Shown here: in pieces, positions 1 to 5,573 of the stretch
Position numbering within the stretch: the stretch's first letter is position 1
Layout of the letters: the number at the start of each line of letters is the position of its first letter
Assembly: GCA_003497445.1 (NCBI GenBank)
Contig: DNNX01000089.1
Location: 1,506 to 7,078 of the forward strand
Direction of reading: 5' to 3'
Length of the DNA stretch: 5,573 nucleotides
Origin: Acholeplasmataceae bacterium
Lineage (GTDB): Bacteria > Bacillota_I > Bacilli_A > Acholeplasmatales > Acholeplasmataceae
Program-made: the position numbers and the translations under genes
The notes under the pieces: generated by a model
Seen by the model: only the letters and a program-made list of their open reading frames with translations
Told to the model about the DNA's origin: nothing
Database searches by the model: none

Positions 1-538
1 CTTTAATTTCGTGGAGGTCCATAAATGCACGTAGGGGTGCTTGATTTAATCCGGGATGTAATTCAATTTGATTGACATGTGGTTTAATGTTTGCAGTTTC
101 AAGTAGATCTTCTAGATGTGATCGTGTGAAGTTTGAGACACCAATCGCTTTTGCATATTTATTTTCATACAACCACTCAAAAAAACGCCAAGTTTCTTGA
201 TTGACTTTTTTGTCATGATTTGGCCAATGAATCAAAAATAAATCAATATAATCTGTTTGCAAATTCTCTAATGTCTGAAAAAAAGCTTTTTTTGCATCTT
301 CAAAAGACATGTGGTGTCGTTGTTTGGAGGTAATAAATAATCCTGATCTTGGTCTTAAAGAAGCTTTGATTGCTTCTCCAATACCAGCTTCATTCCCATA
401 CATTTGGGCTGTGTCAATATGATGATACCCTATTTTGATAGCATCAGATACAATCTCTTTTGCATCTTCATTTGAAATTAAAAATGTTCCTAACCCAATT
501 TTTGGCATGAGTAAACCATTGGATAAACTATAAAACAT
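1..538 (-). CDS. Aldo/keto reductase, N-terminal 179 residues (C-terminus beyond window)
   Basis: This is an NAD(P)H-dependent aldo/keto reductase, a soluble TIM-barrel enzyme that reduces aldehydes and ketones. The reading frame is open from the ATG at 538 to the window edge. The family tetrad is visible: Asp42 (HIDTA), Tyr47 (QMYGNE), Lys72 (ITSK) and His104 (LFLIHWP). Other family marks are the start pattern NGLLMPKIGLGT (7-18), GVSNF (133-137) and VNQIELHP (155-162). It resembles the 2,5-diketo-D-gluconate reductase/YvgN-type branch, usually about 275 residues, so roughly 95 residues are probably missing. The physiological substrate cannot be read from sequence. The start overlaps the end of the upstream peptidase gene by 11 bp. 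A strong Shine-Dalgarno, AAGGAG at 550-545, lies 6 nt before the ATG and inside the peptidase gene, which suggests coupled translation. The segment after Lys72 (KQRHHMS) lacks the common K-x-W pattern, a minor oddity. Family assignment is firm; substrate is unknown. Confidence 0.93.
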   Translation of the reverse strand, partial: MFYSLSNGLLMPKIGLGTFLISNEDAKEIVSDAIKIGYHHIDTAQMYGNEAGIGEAIKASLRPRSGLFITSKQRHHMSFEDAKKAFFQTLENLQTDYIDLFLIHWPNHDKKVNQETWRFFEWLYENKYAKAIGVSNFTRSHLEDLLETANIKPHVNQIELHPGLNQAPLRAFMDLHEIK

Positions 539-1577
539 CGAATTCTCCTTTTTTTAATCCTTGAATCTTATTGTGATCGAGTGTTGTTAATATTGTTTTC
601 GTCATTTGAAAACATGCATTTAAATCTCTTTTGTCAAATATTGCAGCTGGACTATGAATGTATCGTGCAGGTAAACCAATGGTTGTTGACACAATACCTT
701 GGTGCATATTTAATGCTTTAGCAGCATCGGTACCACCTTTGGATATGTAATATTGATAAGGAATGTTGTGTCGTTCTGCAAGCGATACGATATTCTGTTT
801 TAAATATTCTGGCATAGTATTTCTAGGATCATACATACGGAGTAAAAATCCCTTATTTAGAGCGTTATCTGTATCACCATTCGCATCATTCATAGGCGAT
901 GCATCTAATGCAATAAAGACATCAGGCTCAATAGTATTGATAGAAGTTTCAGCACCTCTTAGTCCAACTTCTTCTTGAACGGTTGCACCAATATATAAAT
1001 CATAATCAAATGTTTGGTCTTTAAGTGCTTCAATTAATTCTAAAGCAAGCCCAACACCATAACGATTATCGACAGCTTTTGCTAAAAAGCGGTGTTTAGT
1101 AAGTTGTTCAAAGCGTGGTTCAAATGTAATGCGATCACCAAGTTGGACACCTAGTTCGGATGCTTCTTCTTTAGAGGATGCACCAATATCCACTAAGATC
1201 GATTCATAGTTAACATTTTGTTGTAAATTCAGATGTGGTGGTATCGCACCGATATAGCCTTTAATGATGCCTTTTTCAGTATGAACATCATATGTTTGAG
1301 CAAGCACAATTTTTGGGTCGATACCTCCAACAGGTTGAATATTCAGTTGACCTTGATTTGTGATACCCACCACCATAAAACCAACTTCATCCATATGACC
1401 AGCTATCATAACTTTTGAATCACCAGTGCCCTTTTTAAACGCAAAAATGGAACCTAAATGGTCTTCAATCACCATATATTGTGGGAATTTAGCTATGTGT
1501 GCTTTTACGTAGTCTCTTATGTTGGATTCATCACCAGGTGTACCTGGTAACATCATAAGTGTTTTATAATGTGTCAT
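528..1577 (-). CDS. M42-family metallo-aminopeptidase (glutamyl aminopeptidase/endoglucanase M-like)
   Basis: This is a cytosolic di-metal aminopeptidase of the M42 (tetrahedral TET/PepA/YsdC) family, which trims N-terminal residues from peptides. With the start at 1577 it has 349 residues, normal for the family. Expected metal and catalytic positions are all present: AGHMDEVG (His61, Asp63), AVDNRYG (bridging Asp170), VQEEVGLRG (general base Glu202, ligand Glu203), ALDASP (Asp225) and RYIHSP (His308). GGTDAAKA (281-288) is also typical. I chose 1577 because CAGGAG at 1589-1584 lies 6 nt before it. The adjacent ATG at 1580 is only 3 nt away, and the frame's first ATG at 1613 would add 12 unconserved residues and has no clear ribosome site. 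The gene overlaps trmB by 14 bp and its end overlaps the aldo/keto reductase start, so all three are probably co-translated. Older annotations call such proteins cellulase or endoglucanase M; peptidase is the better call. Peptide specificity is unknown. Confidence 0.93.
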   Translation of the reverse strand: MTHYKTLMMLPGTPGDESNIRDYVKAHIAKFPQYMVIEDHLGSIFAFKKGTGDSKVMIAGHMDEVGFMVVGITNQGQLNIQPVGGIDPKIVLAQTYDVHTEKGIIKGYIGAIPPHLNLQQNVNYESILVDIGASSKEEASELGVQLGDRITFEPRFEQLTKHRFLAKAVDNRYGVGLALELIEALKDQTFDYDLYIGATVQEEVGLRGAETSINTIEPDVFIALDASPMNDANGDTDNALNKGFLLRMYDPRNTMPEYLKQNIVSLAERHNIPYQYYISKGGTDAAKALNMHQGIVSTTIGLPARYIHSPAAIFDKRDLNACFQMTKTILTTLDHNKIQGLKKGEFDVL

Positions 1578-2169
1578 CATATGCTCCTGCTTGAATTTTA
1601 TAAATTGGACCATAAGGTCTTTTTTTTCTTTCGTATTCAGTTATGTACGCTTCTTCTTGACTATCATCATCAAAAACTATATTTTTAAATTTCGATTGCA
1701 TATAAAAACTAGATTCGATATAAAGTTTTTGATGATCTGTTTTAAAAATAAGTTGACCCTCTTTTTTAAGCAATCGCCCATACATATCCAACTTTGTCGG
1801 ATACGTCAGTCTTCTTTTGTGATGTTTCGCTTTTGGCCATGGATCAGAAAAATGTAAATAGATAGCCGCGATGGAATTTTTTGGTATATATTGTTCAACT
1901 AGAGCGGCATCATCCATGATAATGATTAGATTATTAAGATCTAATGCTTCTTTTTTTAAAGCGATGTAATAACATACATGACGATTCATTTCTACTGCAA
2001 TACACGTCGTATTTGGATGATCGAATGCATATTGTGTGATAAAGTCACCTTTACCAGATCCTATTTCTAAAATAATATCGCCACTTAAATTAAGTGGCTT
2101 AGGTTTTATTAATACATGGTGACGCTCAAAAAATGCATCGGTTGCATGTTTGTTAAACTTTTGTCGCAA
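1564..2169 (-). CDS. trmB: tRNA (guanine-N7-)-methyltransferase TrmB
   Basis: TrmB transfers a methyl group from S-adenosylmethionine to N7 of G46 in the variable loop of tRNA. The 201 residues are near the usual 210 or so. The SAM-binding motif I is EIGSGKGDF (35-43), followed by the acidic end of strand 2 (AVE, Glu60) and MDDAAL (85-90). The family signature FSDPWPKAKHHKRRL spans 107-121. The C-terminal block TEYERKKRPYGPIYK spans 177-191 and matches the substrate-binding T-x-Y-E region. The start is TTG, not ATG. The first internal Met is at residue 61, beyond motif I, while TTG gives a family-like MRxK opening and has AGAAGG at 2183-2178, 8 nt upstream. The TTG directly follows the ptsH stop codon in the same frame. 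The end overlaps the peptidase gene by 14 bp. The N-terminal 30 residues are less conserved than the core. Identification is secure from the motifs. Confidence 0.95.
   Translation of the reverse strand: MRQKFNKHATDAFFERHHVLIKPKPLNLSGDIILEIGSGKGDFITQYAFDHPNTTCIAVEMNRHVCYYIALKKEALDLNNLIIIMDDAALVEQYIPKNSIAAIYLHFSDPWPKAKHHKRRLTYPTKLDMYGRLLKKEGQLIFKTDHQKLYIESSFYMQSKFKNIVFDDDSQEEAYITEYERKKRPYGPIYKIQAGAYDDTL
1584..1589 (-). promoter_or_regulatory. ribosome binding site deciding the M42 peptidase start
   Basis: CAGGAG at 1589-1584, inside the end of trmB, lies 6 nt before the ATG at 1577 and 3 nt before the ATG at 1580. It lies downstream of the upstream-most ATG at 1613, so it cannot serve that codon. 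It therefore supports the shorter protein. Confidence 0.7.
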
Positions 2170-2185
2170 TCACGATACCTTCTTT
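2167..2185 (-). promoter_or_regulatory. ribosome binding site and TTG start of trmB across the ptsH stop
   Basis: The minus strand carries AGAAGG at 2183-2178 inside the last codons of ptsH, then the ptsH stop TGA at 2172-2170, then TTG at 2169-2167. Spacing from the ribosome site to TTG is 8 nt. This decides the trmB start, since no ATG is available before motif I. A GTG at 2173-2171 is out of frame with trmB. Confidence 0.75.
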
Positions 2186-2442
2186 GCAAGTGATCCTTCA
2201 ATCATGAAGCTTGATAATGCTTCTAATGCCTCAAAGGCATCCACACCCTCAGTTTCTATTGTAATGGTTTGTCCATGGTATATGCCAAGAGACATGAGTC
2301 CCATAATCGATTTTAAATTGATTGTTTTGTTATCCCATGTGAGATGAATTTCAGATTGAAAAGACATGGCAATATTGACGAGTTTTGTTGCAGGTCTAGC
2401 ATGTAAGCCATATTCTGATATGATATAAAATGTTTGATTCAT
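2170..2442 (-). CDS. ptsH: HPr phosphocarrier protein of the PTS
   Basis: HPr carries phosphate from phosphoenolpyruvate-charged Enzyme I to the sugar-specific EIIA proteins of the phosphotransferase system in the cytosol. The 90-residue length is standard. The active site GLHARPAT (12-19) holds the phosphorylated His14 and the conserved Arg16. The regulatory segment NLKSIMGLMSLG (42-53) holds Ser45, which aligns with Ser46 of Bacillus HPr, the target of HPr kinase/phosphorylase. This suggests Gram-positive style carbon control, an inference because the kinase is not in the window. The ATG has GAGG at 2452-2449, 6 nt upstream. The gene starts after the only real gap in the minus-strand cluster and probably has its own promoter. 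It is not next to ptsI or other PTS genes; its neighbours are two tRNA-modification genes. It ends in TGA at the normal HPr C-terminus, immediately before the trmB TTG start. Confidence 0.97.
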   Translation of the reverse strand: MNQTFYIISEYGLHARPATKLVNIAMSFQSEIHLTWDNKTINLKSIMGLMSLGIYHGQTITIETEGVDAFEALEALSSFMIEGSLAKKVS

Positions 2443-2460
2443 GATTTACCTCGCATGTGT

Positions 2461-2470
2461 TATACGTATA
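2461..2470. repeat. 10-bp perfect palindrome TATACGTATA in the ptsH promoter region
   Basis: TATACGTATA reads the same on both strands and sits directly downstream of the putative ptsH -10 box, over the expected transcription start. It could be an operator half of some kind, but it does not match the catabolite-responsive element consensus, and a 10-bp AT-rich palindrome can arise by chance. Confidence 0.3.
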
Positions 2471-2498
2471 TTATACAAAATTTTCATTAAAAATTCTA
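2470..2498 (-). promoter_or_regulatory. Probable promoter upstream of ptsH
   Basis: Reading the minus strand, a perfect TATAAT lies at 2475-2470. At 17 nt spacing upstream is a weak -35 candidate, TAGAAT at 2498-2493, matching TTGACA at three of six positions. The spacer is very A/T-rich. A start point near 2463 would leave a leader of about 20 nt holding the GAGG ribosome site. This fits the 61-bp gap between the queA and ptsH coding regions. A second weaker -10 (TATAAC, 2464-2459) lies just downstream. In such AT-rich DNA chance matches are common, so the call rests on position as much as on sequence. Confidence 0.5.
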
Positions 2499-2505
2499 TG
2501 TTTTT

Positions 2506-3525
2506 TTATATTATAAGCATGGCATCGCCAAAGGAGAAAAAACGGTAATCGTGATCGATTGCATATTGATAACACCCGAGCATATACGTTCTTTCGGTAA
2601 GTGCGGATACGAGCATGAGCAAGGTCGATTTAGGTAAGTGAAAATTGGTAATAAGTCCTTGTATCGCTTTAAATTGATATCCTGGATAAATAAATATAGA
2701 TGTTTGAAAAGTACCAGCTTTAAATTGACCATTTTTGATATTGGACTCTAAAGCACGAAGACTGGTAGTACCGACTGCAATAATTCTTTTATTTTTTTGT
2801 TTGGCTTGATTGAGTTTTTCAACTGCATCTTCATTTATCACATAAGATTCTTTATGCATGGGATGTTCTGTAATATCATCCGTTTGGACTGGTTTAAATG
2901 TTCCAAGTCCAACGTGTAGCGTGATCTCAATAACATGAACACCGTTGTCTTTTAATTGCTTAAAAATGTCTTCAGTGAAATGTAATCCTGCTGTTGGTGC
3001 TGCACTTGATCCTAAATGTTTTGCATAAATTGTTTGATATCTTTCATCATCATTTAGTGCTTTTACATAAGGTGGTAAAGGGAGTTTCCCCAATGCTTCT
3101 AATTGTTCTATGAGAATACCTTCATAGATCAATTGATATGTTCTAATGCCGTCCTCATTCAATGCGATACATGTCATTTTAAAAATATCACTCAATTTAA
3201 TTTCATCACCCAATTGTATTTTTTTAGCAGGTTTCGTCATGGCATGATACACATTAGGTTCTTTTTCGTCTAACAAGAGTATTTCGATGTGTGCTCCAGT
3301 CGATGTTTTTTTTCCAAATAATCGTGCTGGAATGACTTTTGTATTATTAATGACTAAAACATCATCTTTAGATAATAAGTTTGGTAAATCATAAAACATA
3401 TAATCTTTTGGCATTGATGAAGCATTCTTGTCTACGAGGAGCAGTTTAGAATGATCTCTTTTTTCACTAGGATGTTGGGCAATTTTGTTTGGGTCTAAAT
3501 GATAATCAAACAAGGATAATTTCAT
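2506..3525 (-). CDS. queA: S-adenosylmethionine:tRNA ribosyltransferase-isomerase QueA
   Basis: QueA moves the ribosyl part of S-adenosylmethionine onto the preQ1 base already inserted at tRNA position 34, making epoxyqueuosine. The 339 residues match the usual 340-350. Family blocks run in order: DVLVINNTKVIPARL (55-69), LGKLPLPPYVK (145-155), SAAPTAGLHFT (174-184), LHVGLGTFKPV (203-213), VGTTSLRALES (251-261), NFHLPKSTLLMLVSA (294-308) and FFSFGDAMLI (329-338). The ATG shares four bases with the ruvB stop (ATGA, 3525-3522). The ribosome site is weak, with only GGAT upstream, so reinitiation after ruvB is likely. In Bacillus and many relatives queA follows ruvB and precedes tgt; here tgt is not next, and ptsH follows. 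The substrate tRNA needs Tgt, so that gene should exist elsewhere if the pathway is complete. No preQ1 riboswitch is visible, as expected for a gene inside an operon. Confidence 0.97.
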   Translation of the reverse strand: MKLSLFDYHLDPNKIAQHPSEKRDHSKLLLVDKNASSMPKDYMFYDLPNLLSKDDVLVINNTKVIPARLFGKKTSTGAHIEILLLDEKEPNVYHAMTKPAKKIQLGDEIKLSDIFKMTCIALNEDGIRTYQLIYEGILIEQLEALGKLPLPPYVKALNDDERYQTIYAKHLGSSAAPTAGLHFTEDIFKQLKDNGVHVIEITLHVGLGTFKPVQTDDITEHPMHKESYVINEDAVEKLNQAKQKNKRIIAVGTTSLRALESNIKNGQFKAGTFQTSIFIYPGYQFKAIQGLITNFHLPKSTLLMLVSALTERTYMLGCYQYAIDHDYRFFSFGDAMLII

Positions 3526-4532
3526 GTATTCAAAAATCCATCATAATATGGTCTACCCAAAATGTCATAGGCTTTTTGTGTTGCAACTCTTCCTCTAGGT
3601 GTGCGTTTTATGTACCCCTCTTGTAATAAAAATGGTTCATACACGTCTTCTACTGTCGTGACTTCTTCTGCAATTTGTGTTGCAATTGCATCAAGTCCAG
3701 CTGGACCACCTTGATATCGATCAATGATCGCCTCTAAATAACGATAGTCTGTTTGATCAAGACCATGTGCGTCAATACCAAGTTTTAATAAAGCATCATT
3801 GGTAATGGCTTCAGTAATGTGACCATCATTCATAATATCTGCAAAATCTCTTACACGTCTAAATAATCGATTGACAATACGTGGTGTCCCTCTTGAACGT
3901 CTTGCAAGTGACATGACAGCATCCTCATCAATTGGATTACCATAGACTGCAGACGTTCGTTTGCATATGGTTTGTAAATCTGTGTATGTATAATAATTTA
4001 ATCTAAAAACGACACCGAAACGATCTCTTAATGGTGCAGATAAATCACCAAATCTTGTCGTCGCACCAATTAATGTAAATGGTGGTAAATCGATGCGAAT
4101 GGATCTTGATTCTCCGTCTCTTCCAATGACGATGTCTAATACAAAATCTTCCATTGCAGCGTATAAAACTTCTTCAACAAACCTTGGAAGTCGGTGAATT
4201 TCGTCAATAAACAACACATCACCGGGTTCAAGTGAAGACAGTAAGGCTGCAAGATCACCACTTTTTTCAATAGTAGGACCACTCGTAACTTTAATTTTAA
4301 CGTCTAACTCTTTGGCAGTCACTTGTGCTAGTGTGGTTTTCCCTAAACCAGGTGGCCCATATAATAACATGTGATCTAATGGTTCATGACGTTTTTTTGC
4401 AGCTTGAATATAGATGGATAACATATCTTTGATATCATCTTGACCAATGTATTGGTTGAGTGTCTCTGGCCTTAAAGATTGTTCTTCATCTTCTTTAATT
4501 GCCATGAATGTCATTAAATGATCTTTATTCAT
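3522..4532 (-). CDS. ruvB: Holliday junction branch-migration ATPase RuvB
   Basis: RuvB is the hexameric AAA+ motor that pulls DNA through a RuvA-bound Holliday junction during recombinational repair. The 336 residues are standard. The N-terminal SLRPETLNQYIGQ (19-31) is typical. Walker A is GPPGLGKT (59-66) and Walker B FIDEIHRL (108-115). Sensor 1 is GATTR (156-160), the arginine-finger region LRDRFG (168-173) and sensor 2 RGTPRIVNRL (214-223). The C-terminal winged helix includes GGPAGLDAIA (275-284) and GYIKRTPRGRVAT (306-318). The ATG overlaps the end of ruvA by 8 bp, with GAGG at 4540-4537 only 4 nt before it. The spacing is short, but later Met codons at residues 7 and 10 have no better site. 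RuvA and RuvB are made together, as their joint complex requires. RuvC is not adjacent; low-GC Gram-positives generally use RecU as resolvase instead. Confidence 0.98.
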   Translation of the reverse strand: MNKDHLMTFMAIKEDEEQSLRPETLNQYIGQDDIKDMLSIYIQAAKKRHEPLDHMLLYGPPGLGKTTLAQVTAKELDVKIKVTSGPTIEKSGDLAALLSSLEPGDVLFIDEIHRLPRFVEEVLYAAMEDFVLDIVIGRDGESRSIRIDLPPFTLIGATTRFGDLSAPLRDRFGVVFRLNYYTYTDLQTICKRTSAVYGNPIDEDAVMSLARRSRGTPRIVNRLFRRVRDFADIMNDGHITEAITNDALLKLGIDAHGLDQTDYRYLEAIIDRYQGGPAGLDAIATQIAEEVTTVEDVYEPFLLQEGYIKRTPRGRVATQKAYDILGRPYYDGFLNT

Positions 4533-5085
4533 GTGACCTCGTCATTTTCTTAAGTGCTTCTTTTATCATATCTTCAATGGTTAAGTTACCGTCTAGCGTC
4601 GCAATCGTTTTTTTAATTTCTGTTTTCTTGTATCCTAAAGCAACGAGCGCTTCTTCAACATCGATGAGTTTAGGATGATTTTCTGTAGGAGATAATTGAA
4701 TTTTTCCTTGTAAATCCAAAATGATTTGTTGTGCTGATTTTGGACCAATACCTGGGAATCTTTTTAAATAATTAATATCTGCCATTTCAATTGCACGAAC
4801 GAGCTCATCTAATCGATCATTTGCTAATATACTTAATGCCGATTTTGGTCCAATACCTGAAACATTAATAAGCTTTATGAACATCTTTTTCGCTTCAAGC
4901 GATTGAAATCCATATAGTGCATTAATATCTTCTTTAACATAATGATGGATAAATACTTTGGATTCTGAATTTAAAGAAAAACTATATGGATTGGGTGTCA
5001 GAATTAAATACCCAATTCCCTGATTTTCTAATACGATATAACTTGGTTCGATCCATGTAACAAATCCTTGAATGGTCGCGTACAT
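4525..5085 (-). CDS. ruvA: Holliday junction-binding protein RuvA
   Basis: RuvA forms tetramers that hold the four-way junction flat and load RuvB rings on opposite arms. The 186 residues are slightly shorter than Escherichia coli RuvA (203). The N-terminal OB-fold domain opens with MYATIQGFV, close to the common MYxYLKG start. Two helix-hairpin-helix motifs follow: INVSGIGPKSALSIL (73-87) and LKRFPGIGPKSAQQIILDL (107-125). After a short linker (about 128-142) the C-terminal RuvB-contacting domain spans about 143-183 (DVEEALVALGY). AAGGAG at 5098-5093 lies 7 nt before the ATG. This is the first gene of the minus-strand cluster and has an extended -10 promoter just upstream, with a very short leader. 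Its end overlaps the ruvB start by 8 bp. Confidence 0.97.
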   Translation of the reverse strand: MYATIQGFVTWIEPSYIVLENQGIGYLILTPNPYSFSLNSESKVFIHHYVKEDINALYGFQSLEAKKMFIKLINVSGIGPKSALSILANDRLDELVRAIEMADINYLKRFPGIGPKSAQQIILDLQGKIQLSPTENHPKLIDVEEALVALGYKKTEIKKTIATLDGNLTIEDMIKEALKKMTRSHE

Positions 5086-5105
5086 AAGTCATCTCCTTAG
5101 GCTTA

Positions 5106-5114
5106 ATTATAACA
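5106..5114 (-). promoter_or_regulatory. Extended -10 promoter for ruvA-ruvB-queA
   Basis: On the minus strand TGTTATAAT at 5114-5106 is a perfect extended -10 (TG-n-TATAAT). No good -35 is present at 17-18 nt spacing; TTTTTA at 5135-5130 is the nearest. Extended -10 promoters can work without a -35. The start would fall near 5099, leaving a leader of about 14 nt that begins almost at the AAGGAG ribosome site. Confidence 0.6.
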
Positions 5115-5141
5115 TGAAATGGACGAGAATAAAAATTATTG

Positions 5142-5150
5142 TGTTATAAT
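5142..5150 (+). promoter_or_regulatory. Extended -10 promoter for the plus-strand coiled-coil gene
   Basis: TGTTATAAT at 5142-5150 is a perfect extended -10 pointing right. No recognisable -35 lies at normal spacing; GACGAG occupies 5122-5127. The start point would fall near 5157, about 10 nt before the ATG at 5167. That would leave the AGG at 5158-5160 at the very 5' end of the message, so the leader would be extremely short. Confidence 0.55.
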
Positions 5151-5166
5151 AAAAGACAGGTAATTT

Positions 5167-5573
5167 ATGAATGTTAAGATGCAAAAACAAGTCATTTTAG
5201 ATGAACTCAACAGGTTAAAAACAACGGATCATATCTTGAAAGAATTTCAAGATTTTTTTGCACGTGCTGATCAACAATTAGGAGATACATTTAACAAAAA
5301 CACTGTACTTCAGCCTTTTTATGATGTTTTAAGAGGAATCAATGATAAATATCTTTATGACATACAGCATTTGGAACAATCGAATCACGAAAATGATGAG
5401 AAAATTCAACTTGAAAAGAAACAATTACGTGATACCTATATTCATGACTTAAAACGACTCGATAAAGACTATATAGATCAAAAAAAGTCAATTGAAAACA
5501 AATATCAAGAGAATAAACAACAACTTCTTGAAGACATAAAATCGTATGAAAATGAAAAAAATAAAGAAGATAA
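5167..5573 (+). CDS. Uncharacterised coiled-coil protein, N-terminal 135 residues (C-terminus beyond window)
   Basis: I do not recognise this protein. The frame is open from the ATG at 5167 to the window end. It is very rich in Lys, Glu, Asp, Gln and Asn, with no Cys or Trp in the visible part. Residues 1-60 contain apparent helical segments (VILDELNRLK at 9-18, ILKEFQDFFARADQQL at 23-38) and the only proline, Pro50. From about residue 62 to the edge there is no proline, and spaced Leu, Ile and Tyr among charged residues suggest a long coiled coil (for example EKKQLRDTYIHDLKRLDKDY, 83-102). There is no signal peptide or membrane segment in view, so it is probably cytosolic. ACAGGT upstream gives a modest Shine-Dalgarno about 6 nt before the ATG; the Met at residue 5 has none. 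It is divergent from ruvA and has its own extended -10. It could be SMC-like, a structural protein, or the helical front of a larger multidomain protein. Function is not assigned. Confidence 0.8.
   Translation, partial: MNVKMQKQVILDELNRLKTTDHILKEFQDFFARADQQLGDTFNKNTVLQPFYDVLRGINDKYLYDIQHLEQSNHENDEKIQLEKKQLRDTYIHDLKRLDKDYIDQKKSIENKYQENKQQLLEDIKSYENEKNKED

Larger units (their letters stand above)
5106..5150. repeat. 9-bp inverted repeat whose arms are the two divergent -10 elements
   Basis: ATTATAACA at 5106-5114 is the exact reverse complement of TGTTATAAT at 5142-5150, with 27 bp between the arms. Each arm is the extended -10 element of one of the two divergent promoters, so the symmetry may simply reflect two copies of one promoter consensus. 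Confidence 0.6.

Noticed and set aside
763..978. Plus-strand open frame of 71 codons
   Set aside because: It lies wholly opposite the conserved peptidase gene, has no ribosome site and does not resemble a protein family.
1233..1418. Plus-strand open frame of 61 codons
   Set aside because: It is antisense to the metal-binding region of the peptidase gene; the coding signal belongs to the other strand.
1620..1627. Run of eight A (sense) in trmB as a frameshift site; similar runs occur in queA and ruvB
   Set aside because: The frames continue into conserved sequence after each run, and such runs are ordinary for Lys-Lys codons in AT-rich genomes.
1591..1857. Plus-strand open frame of 88 codons rich in Phe and Ile that might look like a membrane protein
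   Set aside because: It is the complement of the Lys/Glu-rich end of trmB, which yields Phe/Leu-rich frames by composition alone.
2150..2347. Plus-strand open frame of 65 codons
   Set aside because: It is antisense to ptsH and the trmB start, both firmly identified.
2477..2508. Possible terminator after queA (AATTTT/AAAATT hairpin)
   Set aside because: The stem is short and purely A/T with no GC pairs, and no T-run follows it on the minus strand; it is better read as promoter spacer.
2511..2732. Minus-strand open frame of 73 codons inside queA
   Set aside because: It is a different frame within the conserved C-terminal part of queA, with no ribosome site.
5129..5135. A -35 box for the ruvA promoter
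   Set aside because: TTTTTA/TTTTAT at 17-18 nt spacing matches TTGACA poorly; the extended -10 is enough to explain the promoter.

Overview
The window looks like a housekeeping stretch of an AT-rich, low-GC Gram-positive-type chromosome. The best fit is an Acholeplasma-like mollicute or a close relative. The grounds are the AT-rich third positions and spacers, very tight packing, an HPr of the Gram-positive type with a regulatory serine, and the ruvA-ruvB-queA order seen in Firmicutes. The standard bacterial code is in use. TGA ends ptsH and ruvB at sensible family lengths, and the tryptophans I checked (aldo/keto reductase, TrmB, HPr, RuvA) are TGG. This argues against Mycoplasma or Spiroplasma, where TGA codes for Trp. 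The genus is inferred, not proven.

Layout: seven genes lie head to tail on the minus strand, read from right to left. They are ruvA (5085-4525), ruvB (4532-3522), queA (3525-2506), ptsH (2442-2170), trmB (2169-1564), an M42-family metallo-aminopeptidase (1577-528) and an aldo/keto reductase (538-1, C-terminus outside the window). Every junction overlaps or abuts except queA-ptsH, where 61 bp hold a probable internal promoter. At the right edge an 81-bp divergent spacer (5086-5166) separates ruvA from a plus-strand gene (5167 to the window end). That gene encodes an unrecognised protein rich in predicted coiled coil.

Functions: RuvA and RuvB form the Holliday-junction branch-migration motor. 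QueA and TrmB modify tRNA (queuosine in the anticodon loop, m7G at position 46). HPr is the phosphocarrier of the sugar phosphotransferase system. The last two genes are a cytosolic peptidase and an oxidoreductase. The genes do not form one pathway. They appear to share transcription and, through overlapping starts and stops, translation.

I see no RNA genes, mobile elements, CRISPR arrays or convincing terminators, and no stretch over 300 bp lacks a gene. No new defence or mobile system is evident. The items most worth a second look are the mirrored divergent promoters, the in-frame TGA-TTG junction between ptsH and trmB, and the uncharacterised coiled-coil gene.
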